Shown: piece after piece, positions 54,701 through 64,000 of the stretch
Layout: each line of letters opens with the position of its first letter
Numbering within the stretch: position 1 is the first letter of the stretch
From: Clavelina lepadiformis
Lineage: Eukaryota; Chordata; Ascidiacea; Aplousobranchia; Clavelinidae
Assembly (NCBI RefSeq): GCF_947623445.1
Contig: NC_135246.1
Coordinates: 9,903,856 to 9,967,855, forward strand
Direction: 5' to 3'
Length of the DNA: 64,000 bases
Made by a program: the position numbers and the translations under genes
Notes under the pieces: generated by a model
What the model was told of the DNA's origin: nothing
The model's input: only the letters and a program-made list of their open reading frames with translations
Databases searched by the model: none

Positions 54701-56388
54701 TCAGGCCATAATCAATTAACTCGTTCGATTCGTTATTAAAACTTCAGAAAATACTTACTTCCAAGAAAAATGTATAGTATATTTATATATATATACAGTA
54801 ACTATATATAAGTCTGCTTTTTATCAAAATCTAGTATCAGCCAACACATGATGTGTTTTGTTTGTCTTACATTCAATCAACCCGCCAACATTTATAACCG
54901 TTTTATTTTATGTCGTTGGTAAAGAGGTCATTTAAGGCGCCGGCTAGATAAGGACTTGTTTGATAAAGCCACATCTCACTGATTGATTAGCGAGGTAAAA
55001 ATAAGCAACACATTACCCCTATCGATGTGATCTGAAGGTAGCCTGGCCTTTAGTAGTGATTTGCAAATGATTCGCCACATGTAAATAGGTCGGGCGCACG
55101 TGTGCAGTTGTGCACCTACTCACAGCGTTTATGTAACCCAAACTGCATCAAAACATACTTGTACACTTAAGCCATGAACAAAAAGAAACTGTAATCGCAG
55201 GTAAATCAAAAGAAATACGAAAGTATTTTATTACAGAGATAGAAGGGAATCTCATTCAAGCCACGACTAACCACGTTTCGTCAAGTTTTAACGTCAATCA
55301 ATCTTCTCTTCTGATCACGCAAAAAGGTAAAAAAAAACAAAAAAGAAATTTCGTAAGAGTGATTTAAGCGCCAGAAAACTCTCATGTGAATCACTGCGAG
55401 CTTCGTTACCAACGCAAGGGAACAACAAGACGTTCAAAAATAAGGACACTTAAGGTTGCTAATAGACATCGCCTCTAACAATAACTCAATTTTGTTGTTT
55501 GTTTTTGACCAGTTCACGCAGTATTTTACGAACAGTGGGCAAACTCACGTACACATTACAATATTGATATCAGCGTATTATTCATTGTTGCAAAATTAAA
55601 CATCCATTCTACAGTACTTACTAATTGATTATGATTCCGAATACAATACAATAGGCTACAATCTACATAGTACATACAGGAGTTCGAGTTGGTAAAACGC
55701 ATTTAAAAAATCGTTCAGGTCTTGCTCACGTATACACGCCAAAGTAACGTCAGGATCGCATATTGAAAAATTATGACGTCATAAGTCCTACTCGTTCAGG
55801 CCTCCATACATTGGCATGCATACGTGAACCAGACCCGACGCTGGGATTAAGATCAAACTGGATCAAGTTACAGCGCATCAAACCCGATACGACTCGCTAT
55901 CTTAAACTTTAGATAAAAGAAACACGATTGAAATTTTAGTCGTAGTACGATAAAATAAAAGAAGATCAATTTCTGAGCGAACCGTAGCCAAAGTCAAGTT
56001 TTACCGTTTTTTTTTTTTTAAACAAAAGTTTCAATGAAAAAAATCTAAATCAAGTTATTCTAGGTAACATTGAGCGAAATGATTGATACATCGGTATTGA
56101 TTTAACCAAAACCAGACTTTGGATAAAATTGAACTTACCCACGCAATCACAGCAATGTCGATAATAATCCCCGAGACACATAGCACATTCAGCACAGCAG
56201 GAACAGTTCTTCGCTGGATCACAGTTACATTTTTCCTGGATGAGGCAATAGCTCACGATCGAAGCGCAATGTGCCTTGTTGCAACTAGGATGTTCTTGCG
56301 GGTGGGCGAACAACTGAGTTCCCGCCGAAGTTCCTTCAAAGCTTCCGATGATAACCAATGTTGTGACAACTGTTACTGATGCAAACAT
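51775..56388 (-). CDS. TWSG1: Twisted gastrulation homologue, copy 2 (identical; probable assembly duplicate)
   Basis: Exons 56388-56139, 52461-52261 and 52079-51775 encode the same 251-residue protein as 30377-34990: signal peptide, N-terminal Cys-rich domain, linker with NYT sequon, and C-terminal domain with CTVAYFDQC and RWFHNGCC. Introns are also identical. Unlike copy 1, its 5' side continues through 57876 into unique sequence and on toward NFRKB, so the correct promoter context is the one on this side of the gap. Counting both copies would wrongly suggest two twisted-gastrulation genes. If the duplication were real, two identical loci in tandem would double the dose of a BMP modulator. 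Confidence 0.92.
52141..52166. repeat. Perfect hairpin in TWSG1 intron 2, second representation
   Basis: Same 10-bp stem and TATCAT loop as at 30743-30768. Confidence 0.6.
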
Positions 56389-57608
56389 ATTTGAAATATC
56401 GTCACCTAATACCTGCTTTAACAAAAACGAAACACAAAGTTATCTTTGGAAAACATCGAACCAGCTCGAAGATTTCTCTTTGATGTTACAACAACCACAA
56501 TTTAACTGCTAAATGCAGAGTGACAAAGCTTTTTACATCTTTACTTTAAACCTTTTTTCTTCATCGGATGGAATAAGATTTTCTTTGATAAACGGTTACT
56601 AAAACCTGTTGCTGTTAAAATCTGTTGTTGTTGCTAAAACCTGTTGCTATCAAAAGGATTTCCATTTTTCTAACTTCCTGTGTGAGTTTGACTTTCGCAT
56701 ACCAGGTGTATATTGTTTCTTCGTTCTTAGCATATAAAAATCGTTTTTAGATTAATATCTAGATTGGACAGATATGTACACACTAGCGTCTATAACTTTA
56801 CATAGCGTTAGACAAACTCTGCAGACTGTTCCATAAAAGAGTAATTTAATCAAACGTCAGATATCACTAACTAAACACTCGTCTGCTCGTGTCCGGTGAG
56901 TCATTGTTCAGGCTGTCCTAAAATTTATCAACGATACAGCGGGGCGTCGGACATCTTCTATTGAGTTTGAAACATTTCCTATATTTAATGAACGTTCCCA
57001 CTCTATATTGGCATACCTGTATCAGCCCGGAATGCGTTTATCTCGATCTATGCTGGTTATATCAATTCATTTTTATCAACCTTTTGCCAATGTTATAAAG
57101 AGAAAAATTGAAACTTGCCAGAAAGTATCAGTTCTGTTTAGTTTCAGGCTCTCAACTAAATTTGCTGCTAATATATCTATAAATTAGCGGATCATTAAAT
57201 TTGGTTGGTTTCTTATCGAGATGCGATACTGTACTTTTGTGCAAAACATTCCTTGACATTTATAAAAAGTTGTCTTAATAAGCCAATTTGTACAATAAAA
57301 TTTTCAAAGGTTGTTTCGTAAAACAATTGATGACGAAGATAAGTAATGATTTACTGGGTTCTCTTCAAACATCGCTATTCTAAAATGAAGCAATATGATA
57401 TCAGCTCAATGTAAAATATTTCCTACAAACAGCTTATTAACATCGTATTATCATACTTTGCTGTAAACACAATAACATTGTTATTCTATTTCTGTGCTTG
57501 GCGTTTAACCAAAGCAGTATTACAAGGTCAAAAAACGAAAAATTGACTGAGGCAAAACCGTCTCCACCAGGCAAAGTTGCTAAATAATAATAACACCTTT
57601 CTCCCTAT

Positions 57609-57630
57609 CTCTCTCTCTCTCTCTTTCTCT
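57609..57630. repeat. (CT)n microsatellite, second representation
   Basis: Same length and interruptions as the tract at 36211-36232. Confidence 0.85.
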
Positions 57631-57876
57631 TACTCTGTCTTATGAATCGGCCTCCCACAAGCGAAGTTTAAGACATTACTTGTTACATTGTCCGACAATA
57701 TTGGCGTGTAATCTCGCGTAATAACTAGCTTCTTTTGCGAGAAATGTGACCAGTAAATTTCAATAGGTGCCCGACGAAGAAAAAACTTGTATAAATACTG
57801 GAAGTAAAATCTGGTTTTTCAGACTAAAAGAAATCACTGAAATTTTACTATAAGCTTTGTTGTTTGATTGCGCACA

Positions 57877-60800
57877 CAATCTCCGTTATAAAGAAATATG
57901 CCCATAAGTGCACGAAATTTTTGGAGACGTATATTTTTTGATATGCACTGAAACGATACTGTTACAATCAAGTTATAGTTACAGCATATCATTAACTGTT
58001 CTTTGTCAGAAACAGCATTTTAGACAATCGATTAAGGCTTCTTCAGCGGTATGGCTTAATAAAATGCCAACTGCTTCTTCTGTGTCCCGAGAGAGTTCCC
58101 TTGCTGATGGCTAATAATAAAGTAGTAACTTAATGATCATGACAGTTTATACATTTGGGCTATTTGAGCGCGGGTCCCTTTTTTAACGAGTTGCCAGACC
58201 TGCCTGATGGGGCAATACATCAAAATAAAACTAACTCGGCGAATGTAACGAGAAACAAGTAGTAAAACAAACAACTTAACAAGAACCAGACTTCGAGGTG
58301 TCTTCGCATCTACTCAACCTCGAAGGGAAATAATAACTTTCTGATCAGTTTACGTCACAAAATCAAAACGAGACTCTCTGAGGATTACATAATGATTTTC
58401 ACGTCGGACGTGTGTGACTGATGAAGATTTACTTCAAGGCTTTAAGCTATAAACCGCACTAAATTTCAAGTGATTTGAATTTGTTGGGGTTTTCCAGAAC
58501 GGAGGGCTGTCAAAGTAAACGTTATGTTTATTTTGAAATCGCTACAAACTATAAAATTGTTCTGACATAAGGATAAATATGTCGAAAGGAGACGGTTGTA
58601 ATCCGGATAAAAACACTAATCGTATTTATCTGTATTGTGTACTATACCCATTATTCCAACGTCAAAACCGTTCTGATTTGAAACTATTTTTGAATCTTGA
58701 TAGCACTTGACAAAAATATTTTCGAACCCAGATGTGTATCCGGATTGCAGATAACACAAAACACTTTTGTTTAGTGGTATATCGGAAGAATTTAAAAGGT
58801 TTTGGCCAAATTCGTACTTCAAGATTTTAAATACTTTCCCTAGTCCTCTCCTGTCATGATACACACAAGTACACTTGTGTATAGAATATCTTTTATTACA
58901 AAACAATTCATTTCGCTACTATAGTAGGCCATACAAGTGGATCATTCCAAAACAGGATTGGATTTCGGATATCTTTCCCGATAAAGTTTTGAATCAGTGT
59001 TTGATAATTTTAGTAACTGTCGAATTTGATCAGAATCACTTAATTTCTGTTCTTGTGCCACCCTGGAATATAGGCTGTATGATCCCGCCATCTCATCCGT
59101 TTAGCGACATGTCTGTAGCTATAGTTGGCCTATCATTATCACAAGATGATACAAAATGAATATTATAGACTGTATTATAATTGCTGTTGGCAAGGAAGTG
59201 ACAAGTTACTTTTTTGTGTAATATTGGGCTACCAAATCGATCAAGATTTTTTAAAAGTATGAATATTCTGAAGTTAAATGTACACAACCAGTTATAGGGC
59301 TAAAATTTAAAGAAACCAATTTGTGTTTTTTTGTCGTTAAACATGATAAAATTTTGTTTATTGCCGTTTCTTTCGTTCAATAAAATCGAGTTTGAAGAAT
59401 ACTAATCAAGTTTAGTAAGTGCTTTTTTCAATGAAAGTAATGATTGGTAAGTGGCAGCAACACATTCACAGATTTTATGAAAGCCCCAACCACTTTGATT
59501 GTTCACTAGCATAGACCAACCAAATCTTGAGCAAAGCTCCCTTTTTCTTTAAGTTAATTTCCACAGTTGCATTACAAACATAAAGTATCATATAGCTTAG
59601 TTAGGCCTTAAGCATCCCTTACGTTTCAAATACAAATATCACATATTATTCCCAAACCGCTGTTTGTGAAACGAAAGTCTTAAGTTTATCGAAAGCTTAG
59701 TAGAAGCGGTTCTAGAAATGCGATTTAATTGAAAGGAATAGTCAGACTGTAAAAAGCTTATAAATCAGGCCAGGCGTGAATGTGATCACCCCCGGTACAC
59801 TAGTTCAAGTGTTTTTTTCACCTACATCTTCAAAATATATCGGCAAATTTGTAACTACTTATCTTTGGAATGTTCTGTTAGAATTAGATGCTATAGGTTT
59901 AAGCATCGTCGACTGAATTCATTGAAACCGTAAGGCCGGAAAAGCTAACTTGAATTCCTCACGATTTTGCGGCTCAACTTGAGAACTTTGCCGACAAACT
60001 GATATTTCGCCAACAAGAACGATACGACGAAAGCCTTTCATCAATAAAACCCTTAACCTGCGATCCGTATCTTTGTTCATGCGCTAAGCTGATAATCAGA
60101 AGGGTAACTTTATGCTTTATGTCGCGTGACTATGTTTTGCCTGCAAAGAATGGCAAATAAACGACACTCAAACCTGCGGTAATTTGCGGCTTTCAACGGA
60201 TATTCTTGACTTCCCCGCTTTTACCAGCTTTGTTGTTATAGCTTCTGATTCGGGAGAGAAATGTGAGGGAGTTCTCAAACCCCTGTTTTTTGGGGGGAGC
60301 CAGCAGATTAGCTTTTAACCTACCTGACAAGCATTTCCCACCATTACTTTAAGCAAATAATACACTAAAGTCGCATTTTTGATCTTTTCAAACACGATGC
60401 AGCACTTATTAAATCGTCCACAACCAAAAGCTTATGTGACATGGCCTCATAGTTTTGTATTTTTAATTTAAGTTAGCGTTTGATCCATTTTAGAATTTTC
60501 GTTTTCTTCATAAAACAGACTAAGTTATACCGATCACATACAAACACTGAGTACCCGCTGTGCATTGCACAATGACCTAAGATTTTGCAAAAGAACAGTA
60601 AAGAAATAAGGACTTAGAAATAATACGGCCACCTCGGAGTTTGTATGTTTACGAGCATACTAGAGCAAGCTCAGCAACTTAATCCTTGTATGTCGCGCAG
60701 ATCCAAGCTCACCACATGAAACCAAGCCGGCAAACTCCACTCCTTAAAATAAAATGCTTTTGGCATGTCTTTAATCCTTCCTGTCTATACTTCGCCCAGC

Positions 60801-61194
60801 TAGGCAAACAGAACAATACAACTTGGCATGCAGGTTCCTGCAGACTTACATGTCGAATATGCCGGCGGGTTTGGCAGCAATAGAGCCCTGCAATCTGCTA
60901 ATCGCCTAATTTACCGGTTCAAGTCAATGGACCGCAAAAAAAACAAAGTTCGCGAAAAACCTACTCGTAAAAATCGGTAATATTTTGTATTGCGTGGTTT
61001 TCCTGTGTAATTCCACTTTACATTTTTTTTCATAGAAAACTTTTCGAAACACTTTGACCTACGGAGTTGCATGATACAGAACAGCAAAACATTTCATTTT
61101 GAAGATGACGGAAAATCATGTCGACTTCGAAACATATAGTTTCATTTATTAGCAAATATCAAACGGGCAGTGCAAAAGTTGTTTGTACGCAAAG
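57877..61194. other. Intergenic region between TWSG1 and NFRKB
   Basis: Unique sequence on the right side of the duplicated block. Overlapping small frames at 58616-58906 (minus), 58875-59159 (plus) and 59093-59287 (minus) have no recognisable motifs or splice support. The promoter or 5' non-coding exon of TWSG1 may lie here or just inside the repeat, but I cannot place it. No RNA gene was seen. Confidence 0.5.
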
Positions 61195-61200
61195 TTTATT
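61195..61200 (-). terminator. AATAAA overlapping the NFRKB stop codon
   Basis: The minus strand reads CAATAAACTTT: the terminal glutamine codon and the TAA stop at 61196-61198 lie inside the hexamer. If this is the signal used, the 3' UTR would be only about 10-30 nt long. Alternative signals further downstream are possible. Confidence 0.4.
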
Positions 61201-64000
61201 GCGAAACGTTCACACAATTAGTGGTCGTTGGAGTTGACGACGGAACGGGAGAACCGGTAGATTGCAGAGATGGGGCGAGCTGACTCCTGTCCGATGACGC
61301 AGACTTTCCTGGAGGATGAGCGTGGAGAACCTGAACGGTTTGAAGTTTTCCTCCAGACATTATCTGAAGGGTTTGCGGGCTTCCTTGTATCACCTGAAAA
61401 GATGTTTTGTTTAGGAATGCACTCGACGACGATTAACACTTTCACGAAAATTCTGCTGGTGGTTACGTAAAATGTTGTTTCTACCACCCAGAACGTGTTG
61501 TTTTAAGTTGCCGAATCCGCCAGATTTAAAGGTTAAACCGGGAGAAAATGCAACAAAACACTAAAAAAGCTATGCTCTGTCAAATGCCGGAAAATGTATC
61601 CCAATTTATGAAGATAAATGGTGGAACACGAAACAAATAGGGGTATCGTAACTACGTACTTGTAACAAAAAAGTGACACTCCAATACTGTTTTAAGACAT
61701 AACTAAATTATCCCAGAAATAACTAGTCTAACACCTGAATATTTTGCGGGATTACAACGTTATTATTCATCAGTTGAGTTTGGCCTTTAGAGCCCTTGGT
61801 GACGAAGGGTCCAGTTTCCTGACGTCGAATAACGTGAACGACTGATGACGGTGACGTTTCGCCGATATCGTTGCGGTTTGGGTGGCGATTAAAAACAGCT
61901 TCCCCTTTGCTATTGGCGCTAATGTGAACTGTATTGGGTGTATTTTTTGACGCTAAGATGTTCCTAACCGTCTCGGGTACAGCAACAGCTGGCAAAGAAC
62001 TGTTCTTAGTCACTGTTGTATGTACAGGTCTGTTGTGTGTTGTTGATGAAAGGTTCGTGACCATCGCTGAAGGAGAACTAATTCTCCCCTCCGGCTGGGT
62101 GGTGATGTTGATTACCCGTGACCCTTGGGGCCTGGGACTGATTGAAGGTGATTTCCCGCCCACTACCAAAGGCTGATGAACTATTTTGATAGAACGGTTA
62201 GAAACAGCAGACAATTGTTTTGACAATCGCCGAAGCGTTTCCATCGTTAAGATTTGCTGCTTTGTGTTGGGCTGCATGCGTTGTGCATTGGCGAAAGTGG
62301 AAGGTTCCGAGCGTACAAGCTCGGCACTCGGTGTTTGCTGGTCGCTACCACTCGGTTTCAGTATCAGCTTTAAACCGCCTTGGCCTTGTTGTTGATGAAC
62401 GACGCTGATTGATTTACTTTCAGGATTAACGCTTTGGTTTTTGTTGGGTATCACCAATTCACTTGGCACCAGTGGTGCTGAGGTTTTTGATAATTTCCTT
62501 GTCATCTCCAAAAATTGTTTTTGTGTTAACTGAATTGTTCTAGTTCCTGACTTAGCTGGTGTGCTGGTAGTCACTTGCGTGTTAATTTTTCCTAGTTCTA
62601 GCAATGTTTGTTTCTTTTTCGACCTTTTCTTTGACGGTGCTTTCGTATTGAGAGGTTTAATGTTGCCTTCCTGGACAACAAGTGAGGGAATTAAGTTCGG
62701 CAAGGGATAAGCTTCCTGTGAACTTGTGGGCAGGTTTTCAACTTTTATAATATCTTGAGACTGTTCCTTGGTAATATCAGACATGGTTTTCTCTGTAGAA
62801 ATATATCATAAAAATTTCTTTTACCATCTGAGTTAAACGTAAAGGGAATGCTAACACATACTTTTTAAACCTAATTCCATACAGCATATCCCTACATATA
62901 CACCCACGTAAAACTGCATTTGGGGTATGACGGTTTTGAATTTTAGATTAACAAGAAGTTAATATTACTTATTTAAACAACCATCTCAACTGTGTTACCT
63001 TTGGATCTTGTTACATTTCCACAAGTATTTTGAACAGAACATGTCGATGCTGTTGATTTTCTGCACAATAAAAATAAATTCAGTAAGGAAATTGTTGATA
63101 TAAAGTCAGTAAACTAAGCGTTAAACTTTTAAAATTCTCTTAGTTAATGAAAAGATTATGTAAGTGCAATCAGAAAATTTAACAACGGGAAAGTGGCAAC
63201 AATAACGCACTTTGCAGTGGAATCGTCTGTTTTTCCTTTACTTTTCTTTGAAGCTTTCTTTTTCCTCGGAGTCTCCAACTGTTGTAGATGAATACGTTCT
63301 GAAAACAGCTCAAACATGTAATTTAATCAAATCTACGCTTTCTTTATATTTAAAACAGATTAGCTGCTTAATATTTTACACCACTGGAGCACTGCTGGCA
63401 TATTTAAAACACTGCAGACATCAAATCACCTAGGTCATGTACAGTGCGGTCACCATGCAGATAAACCCACAGGCGAAGTGAAGCGTCAAACCTGACACAA
63501 GGGTCTGCTTCATAATGTAGCCGATCCAAAGCACCGCTGACAGCAGCATTTATCTGAAATGTTTCGCATTTGTAGTTGCAGTTGCAGTTTATACCGGTAT
63601 TTACCGAACAAAGTTAATAAATTAAAATGTTAACTACATCAAATTACAAAACTGCATTTTAACTTTAGTACTAGGTTTTTAAATTTTTGTGCCATAAAGC
63701 TTAGCAGGAAACTGTATGTAAGAAATTCAGACAAATGAATGCAGGAATTTATCAATAAAACATATATCGAGTTGTGTCAATGCTCAGACACAAAATACAC
63801 ATTTTACAGATACCTGGGTATCGGTAACCACAGGAGCAAGATACTGGGAGTCTTTAATGAAACTGCACACAGTGGCACGTGTTCCTTTTCCATCTGGCAG
63901 CCTTGCAACAGCATCACGAGTTAATGCAAGCAATGTCACTTCTGGAGGTCTTTCGGATTTCAACAAGCAATGCTCTCTAGCAACTCTGCCTTCCTTTGTG
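61196..64000 (-). CDS. NFRKB: NFRKB homologue (INO80 complex subunit), C-terminal part, runs off the window
   Basis: NFRKB is a metazoan INO80 chromatin-remodelling subunit with a winged-helix domain. Exons on minus: 64000(partial)-63814, 63553-63430, 63298-63211, 63060-62999, 62792-61735, 61393-61196. Introns are GT-AG with matching phases; 571 residues plus stop are visible. The first two exons encode the conserved domain: REHCLLKSERPPEVTLLAL, AVARLPDGKGTRATVC, KDSQYLAP, then NAAVSGALDRLHYEADPCV and LRLWVYLHGDRT, all close to vertebrate NFRKB. A Lys-rich stretch (PRKKKASKKSKGK) and a basic KKRSKKKQ follow, likely nuclear-localisation signals. The 1,058-nt exon is a long Ser/Thr/Pro/Gln-rich, probably disordered tail, as in the vertebrate protein. 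The N-terminal half lies beyond the right edge. An internal ATG at 62784 is not the start: the frame continues upstream through a clear acceptor (TTTCTACAG) at 62793. Confidence 0.92.

Larger units (their letters stand above)
36679..57876. repeat. Copy 2 of the 21,198-bp direct repeat (probable contig overlap)
   Basis: Identical counterpart of 15281-36478. It starts at the first base after the gap and ends at 57876, where sequence unique to this side begins (caatctccgt follows the shared gcgcaca). It carries WDR3 exons 1-14 without exons 15-23, the same MITEs and fold-back repeat, and a full TWSG1. Homopolymer and microsatellite lengths match copy 1, which argues against a second allele or an aged duplication. 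Features in this block should not be counted as additional genes unless read depth shows twice the normal coverage. Confidence 0.95.

Noticed and set aside
15281..57876. Genuine recent tandem segmental duplication
   Set aside because: Both repeat boundaries coincide to the base with the gap edges and no sequence difference was seen, which an assembly overlap explains more simply. It stays listed as the alternative to test.
61723..61734. Stop codon directly after the large NFRKB exon as the protein end
   Set aside because: A CAG|GTGTTA donor precedes it, and a phase-0 exon at 61393-61196 continues in the same Gln/Ser/Pro-rich style to a proper stop. Retention of this intron is still possible as an isoform.
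61934..62408. Plus-strand frames of 60-80 codons
   Set aside because: Antisense shadows of the large NFRKB exon.
62782..62784. ATG as the start of a separate 353-residue protein
   Set aside because: The frame continues upstream through an acceptor and joins in phase to exons encoding the NFRKB winged-helix domain.

Overview
The window is animal nuclear DNA: AT-rich, with GT-AG introns and single-copy metazoan genes. Three multi-exon genes could be rebuilt from the sequence, all on the minus strand. They are a WDR3 homologue (UTP12-type small-subunit processome protein), a TWSG1 homologue (secreted BMP/chordin-binding protein) and the C-terminal half of an NFRKB homologue (INO80 complex). The degraded hAT-type and other inverted-repeat transposons, the short introns and the divergence from the vertebrate proteins suggest a marine invertebrate. 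A tunicate-like deuterostome is possible, but the species cannot be fixed from this sequence alone.

The main structural feature is a 21,198-bp exact-looking repeat. Bases 15281-36478 recur as 36679-57876 at a constant offset of 21,398, and the two copies are separated by exactly 200 N. Copy 1 ends at the last base before the gap and copy 2 starts at the first base after it. No substitution or indel was seen, even in a 13-T run and a CT microsatellite. This is the signature of two contigs with overlapping ends that were scaffolded instead of merged, so it is very probably a false duplication. The real locus would then be about 42.6 kb: 1-36478 followed directly by 57877-64000.

Layout: 1-12998 holds no recognised host gene, but contains an internally deleted hAT element with an 8-bp target duplication (3317-4718) and a 2.05-kb inverted-repeat transposon carrying a broken coding region (6462-8507). 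WDR3 occupies 13036-24877 in 23 exons (940 codons plus stop), with two small hAT-like MITEs in its introns. A fold-back repeat lies at 25945-26168. TWSG1 lies at 30377-34990 in three coding exons. After the gap come a truncated second WDR3 (first 14 exons only, 36827-46275) and a second identical TWSG1 (51775-56388); both are explained by the assembly overlap. Unique sequence resumes at 57877. NFRKB runs from its stop codon at 61196 off the right edge.

The three genes are functionally unrelated (ribosome biogenesis, BMP signalling, chromatin remodelling) and nothing points to an operon or a gene cluster. I did not find a convincing new biological system. The most useful results are the false duplication, the exon-level gene models and the transposon remnants.
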